Origin: Lagopus muta
Taxonomy: Eukaryota > Chordata > Aves > Galliformes > Phasianidae
Direction: 5' to 3'
DNA: 64,000 nucleotides
Assembly: GCF_023343835.1 (NCBI RefSeq)
Contig: NC_064435.1
Coordinates: 82,036,134-82,100,133 of the forward strand
Below the pieces are notes generated by a model. The model made no database searches. It worked only from the letters and a program-made list of their open reading frames with translations, and was not told where the DNA came from. Positions within the stretch are counted from its first letter, which is position 1; each line of letters begins with the position of its first letter. Positions 62,481-64,000 of the stretch are shown one piece after another. Position numbers and translations under genes: made by a program.

Positions 62481-64000
62481 CAAAACATGCAGAGATAAAA
62501 ATGCATTTATGCCCTATCAGGATGCTACCTCAGCATAAGCAGAGCACCTGTATCTGCAATGCCAGTCACTGCTGCTGCAGTTTGTACTATGCCAGAAGTT
62601 TCTTACTTCCCACATTCAGGTGTGTCACGGTCCATTTGGATCTCTCAAATTTACAGGACAACAGTGCAAGCATCCCCTGTATCCCAGCAGAAAGACAAAC
62701 CCTCAGCAGTCCACCTGCTGCTGAATCTGCTTCAAAAGCTTTTTGGGAAACCTGGTGTATTTATACCTTCCAGCATGAAAGTTCGGTCTGCATCGTTTCC
62801 ATAATAAAGTGGATTCTGAAGAACTGCCCAAAAATTAATACAGGACAAAAATTAATACAGGACTATGGCAGCAGGAGACAGCAAACTTCAGGTGCTGGTG
62901 GCTACATAGTGACCTTTAGATGTTCCTTTCCATCACGCCCTGCCCATGCGTTGCTCTTGCTTTGACCTAGTGGCACTGCTCCCTGCATACCTCAGGCCTT
63001 AACAAGAGCTGTGTGTTAGCCAAAACTTGAGACTCCAAGCCACATTCTGGGTTTCCTGTACCCATGTGATTTGCCAGCCTTGCAGTCAAGCTTGCTCCTG
63101 AGCCTGGCCATGGGCATGCAGATTTATCTGAGGAGGGGACGAAACCCCATGCTGGTAGCCCTTGCTCCAGTGGCCACCAGGAGGCTTGCCTTCTGCCACC
63201 ACTGCCACACGCTCCTGTCACTTCTATGTCCTGAGGGAAACAGCCCTGGGGCCTTTCTCTTACAGCTTTCTCCCTCATTGCCCACCATGATCCCCCAGGA
63301 ATCTCAATTCTGAATAACTTTTGGCCATATTTTCCCTTTTTAGCATGCAGGTCTTGTTTACTTTCTTCAATATTCATCTCAAATCTTTTCAATTGTGCCA
63401 TTAAGCAAGAGTCAAACTGTCTCATCTATACACCAAAACCCCCTAGCTTCTTTCTGGCACTGTCTTCCACTAGAGGTGCTACTCCAATGTATATTTCTCT
63501 AATAAACATTCTGTGTCCCTGCTTGGTACCAACTATCAGGCCAACTCCAAAACAAATGAAAACAATACTCATGGCATGCTTTGACTTTCCTCTTTCAGAA
63601 TAGGGCTATTAATTTTGCCTTGAACAAGCTCAAGTACATTTCCCATCCAATTTTAACCTAGTCATCTTCCTCCATCACACAACCACTCAGCAGCCAACAC
63701 CAACAGTCTTCTCCACAAGAAATTCAAAGGTAGACATAAAAGGTCTGTATATAAGGCCCTGGAAAGAGAAAAGGGTGGAAGGAAGCTCTCACCCATTCAG
63801 CAGAGTACTTTATTAATTACTTTCAGTTCAAATTAATTATCACTGGCAGAACTAGTCATAAGCCAACGCTTAGTCACATTTTCTGATTCTTTTCCACAAA
63901 TAAGATGCTGTCATTGCTTGTGAAAGGTCACAGCTTGCTGATAAGCTAACAACATGGGCATTGGGACTTGTCAGGATTTGTCTGTGATTTGTTTAGCTGT
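62481..64000. other. Gene-free interval to window end
   Basis: No exon is recognised. It contains a perfect 17-bp tandem duplication at 62830-62863. The 234-codon open frame at 62261-62965 spans the putative CR1 relic and shows no protein-family feature. Confidence 0.6.

Noticed and set aside
62261-62965. 234-codon open frame
   Set aside because: It covers a probable old CR1 relic and a tandem duplication and has no recognisable protein motif. Its length is unusual but not convincing on its own.
1-64000. Exons of genes expected near NRN1 in vertebrates (for example F13A1, FARS2)
   Set aside because: No translated segment resembling either was found. They probably lie outside the window.

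Overview
This is vertebrate nuclear DNA and almost certainly avian. It carries at least eleven CR1 LINE fragments, most of them ending in the bird-type ATTCTATG 3' tail. It also holds one hAT DNA-transposon fossil of the Charlie type, long simple repeats, and no bacterial-style gene packing. A galliform is plausible, but the sequence alone does not fix the species.

The only protein-coding gene I can support is neuritin 1 (NRN1, also called CPG15), on the minus strand between about 20.84 and 28.6 kb. It has three coding exons: 28176-28230, 24937-25082 and 21957-22190. All have good splice sites and the expected intron phases. The product is a small GPI-anchored neuronal protein with an N-terminal signal peptide, six conserved cysteines and a hydrophobic C-terminal anchor signal. 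Exon 1 is intact. Exons 2 and 3 carry about six 1-2 base gains or losses, each in a short homopolymer run, so the sequence as written stops after residue 47. The amino acids around each shift remain conserved. This points to consensus errors in a hard-to-sequence GC-rich, repeat-rich locus, although genuine gene decay is not excluded.

Layout: 1-18.3 kb is gene-free DNA with four CR1 tails, microsatellites and one striking 23-bp perfect inverted repeat. From 18.3 to 29.4 kb lies a GC/CpG-rich domain that contains NRN1 and no recognisable transposon. It holds a CpG island just beyond the 3' end of NRN1, with paired TATA-like/MEF2-like motifs facing NRN1. The 3' UTR contains a poly(C) run next to an AU-rich element. 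Intron 2 is about one-third pure purine/pyrimidine simple repeat. Intron 1 has a G-quadruplex-type array near the first exon. The promoter is a CpG island with TATA-like motifs and a palindromic cAMP response element. From 30 to 64 kb is gene-free DNA with CR1 fragments, including one 1.7-kb copy that retains reverse-transcriptase coding remnants, and the hAT fossil at 43.3-44.5 kb.

The visible control elements (CRE, possible MEF2 site, AU-rich 3' UTR) fit what is known of NRN1 as an activity-induced neuronal gene. No exon of another gene, no tRNA or rRNA gene and no CRISPR array was recognised.
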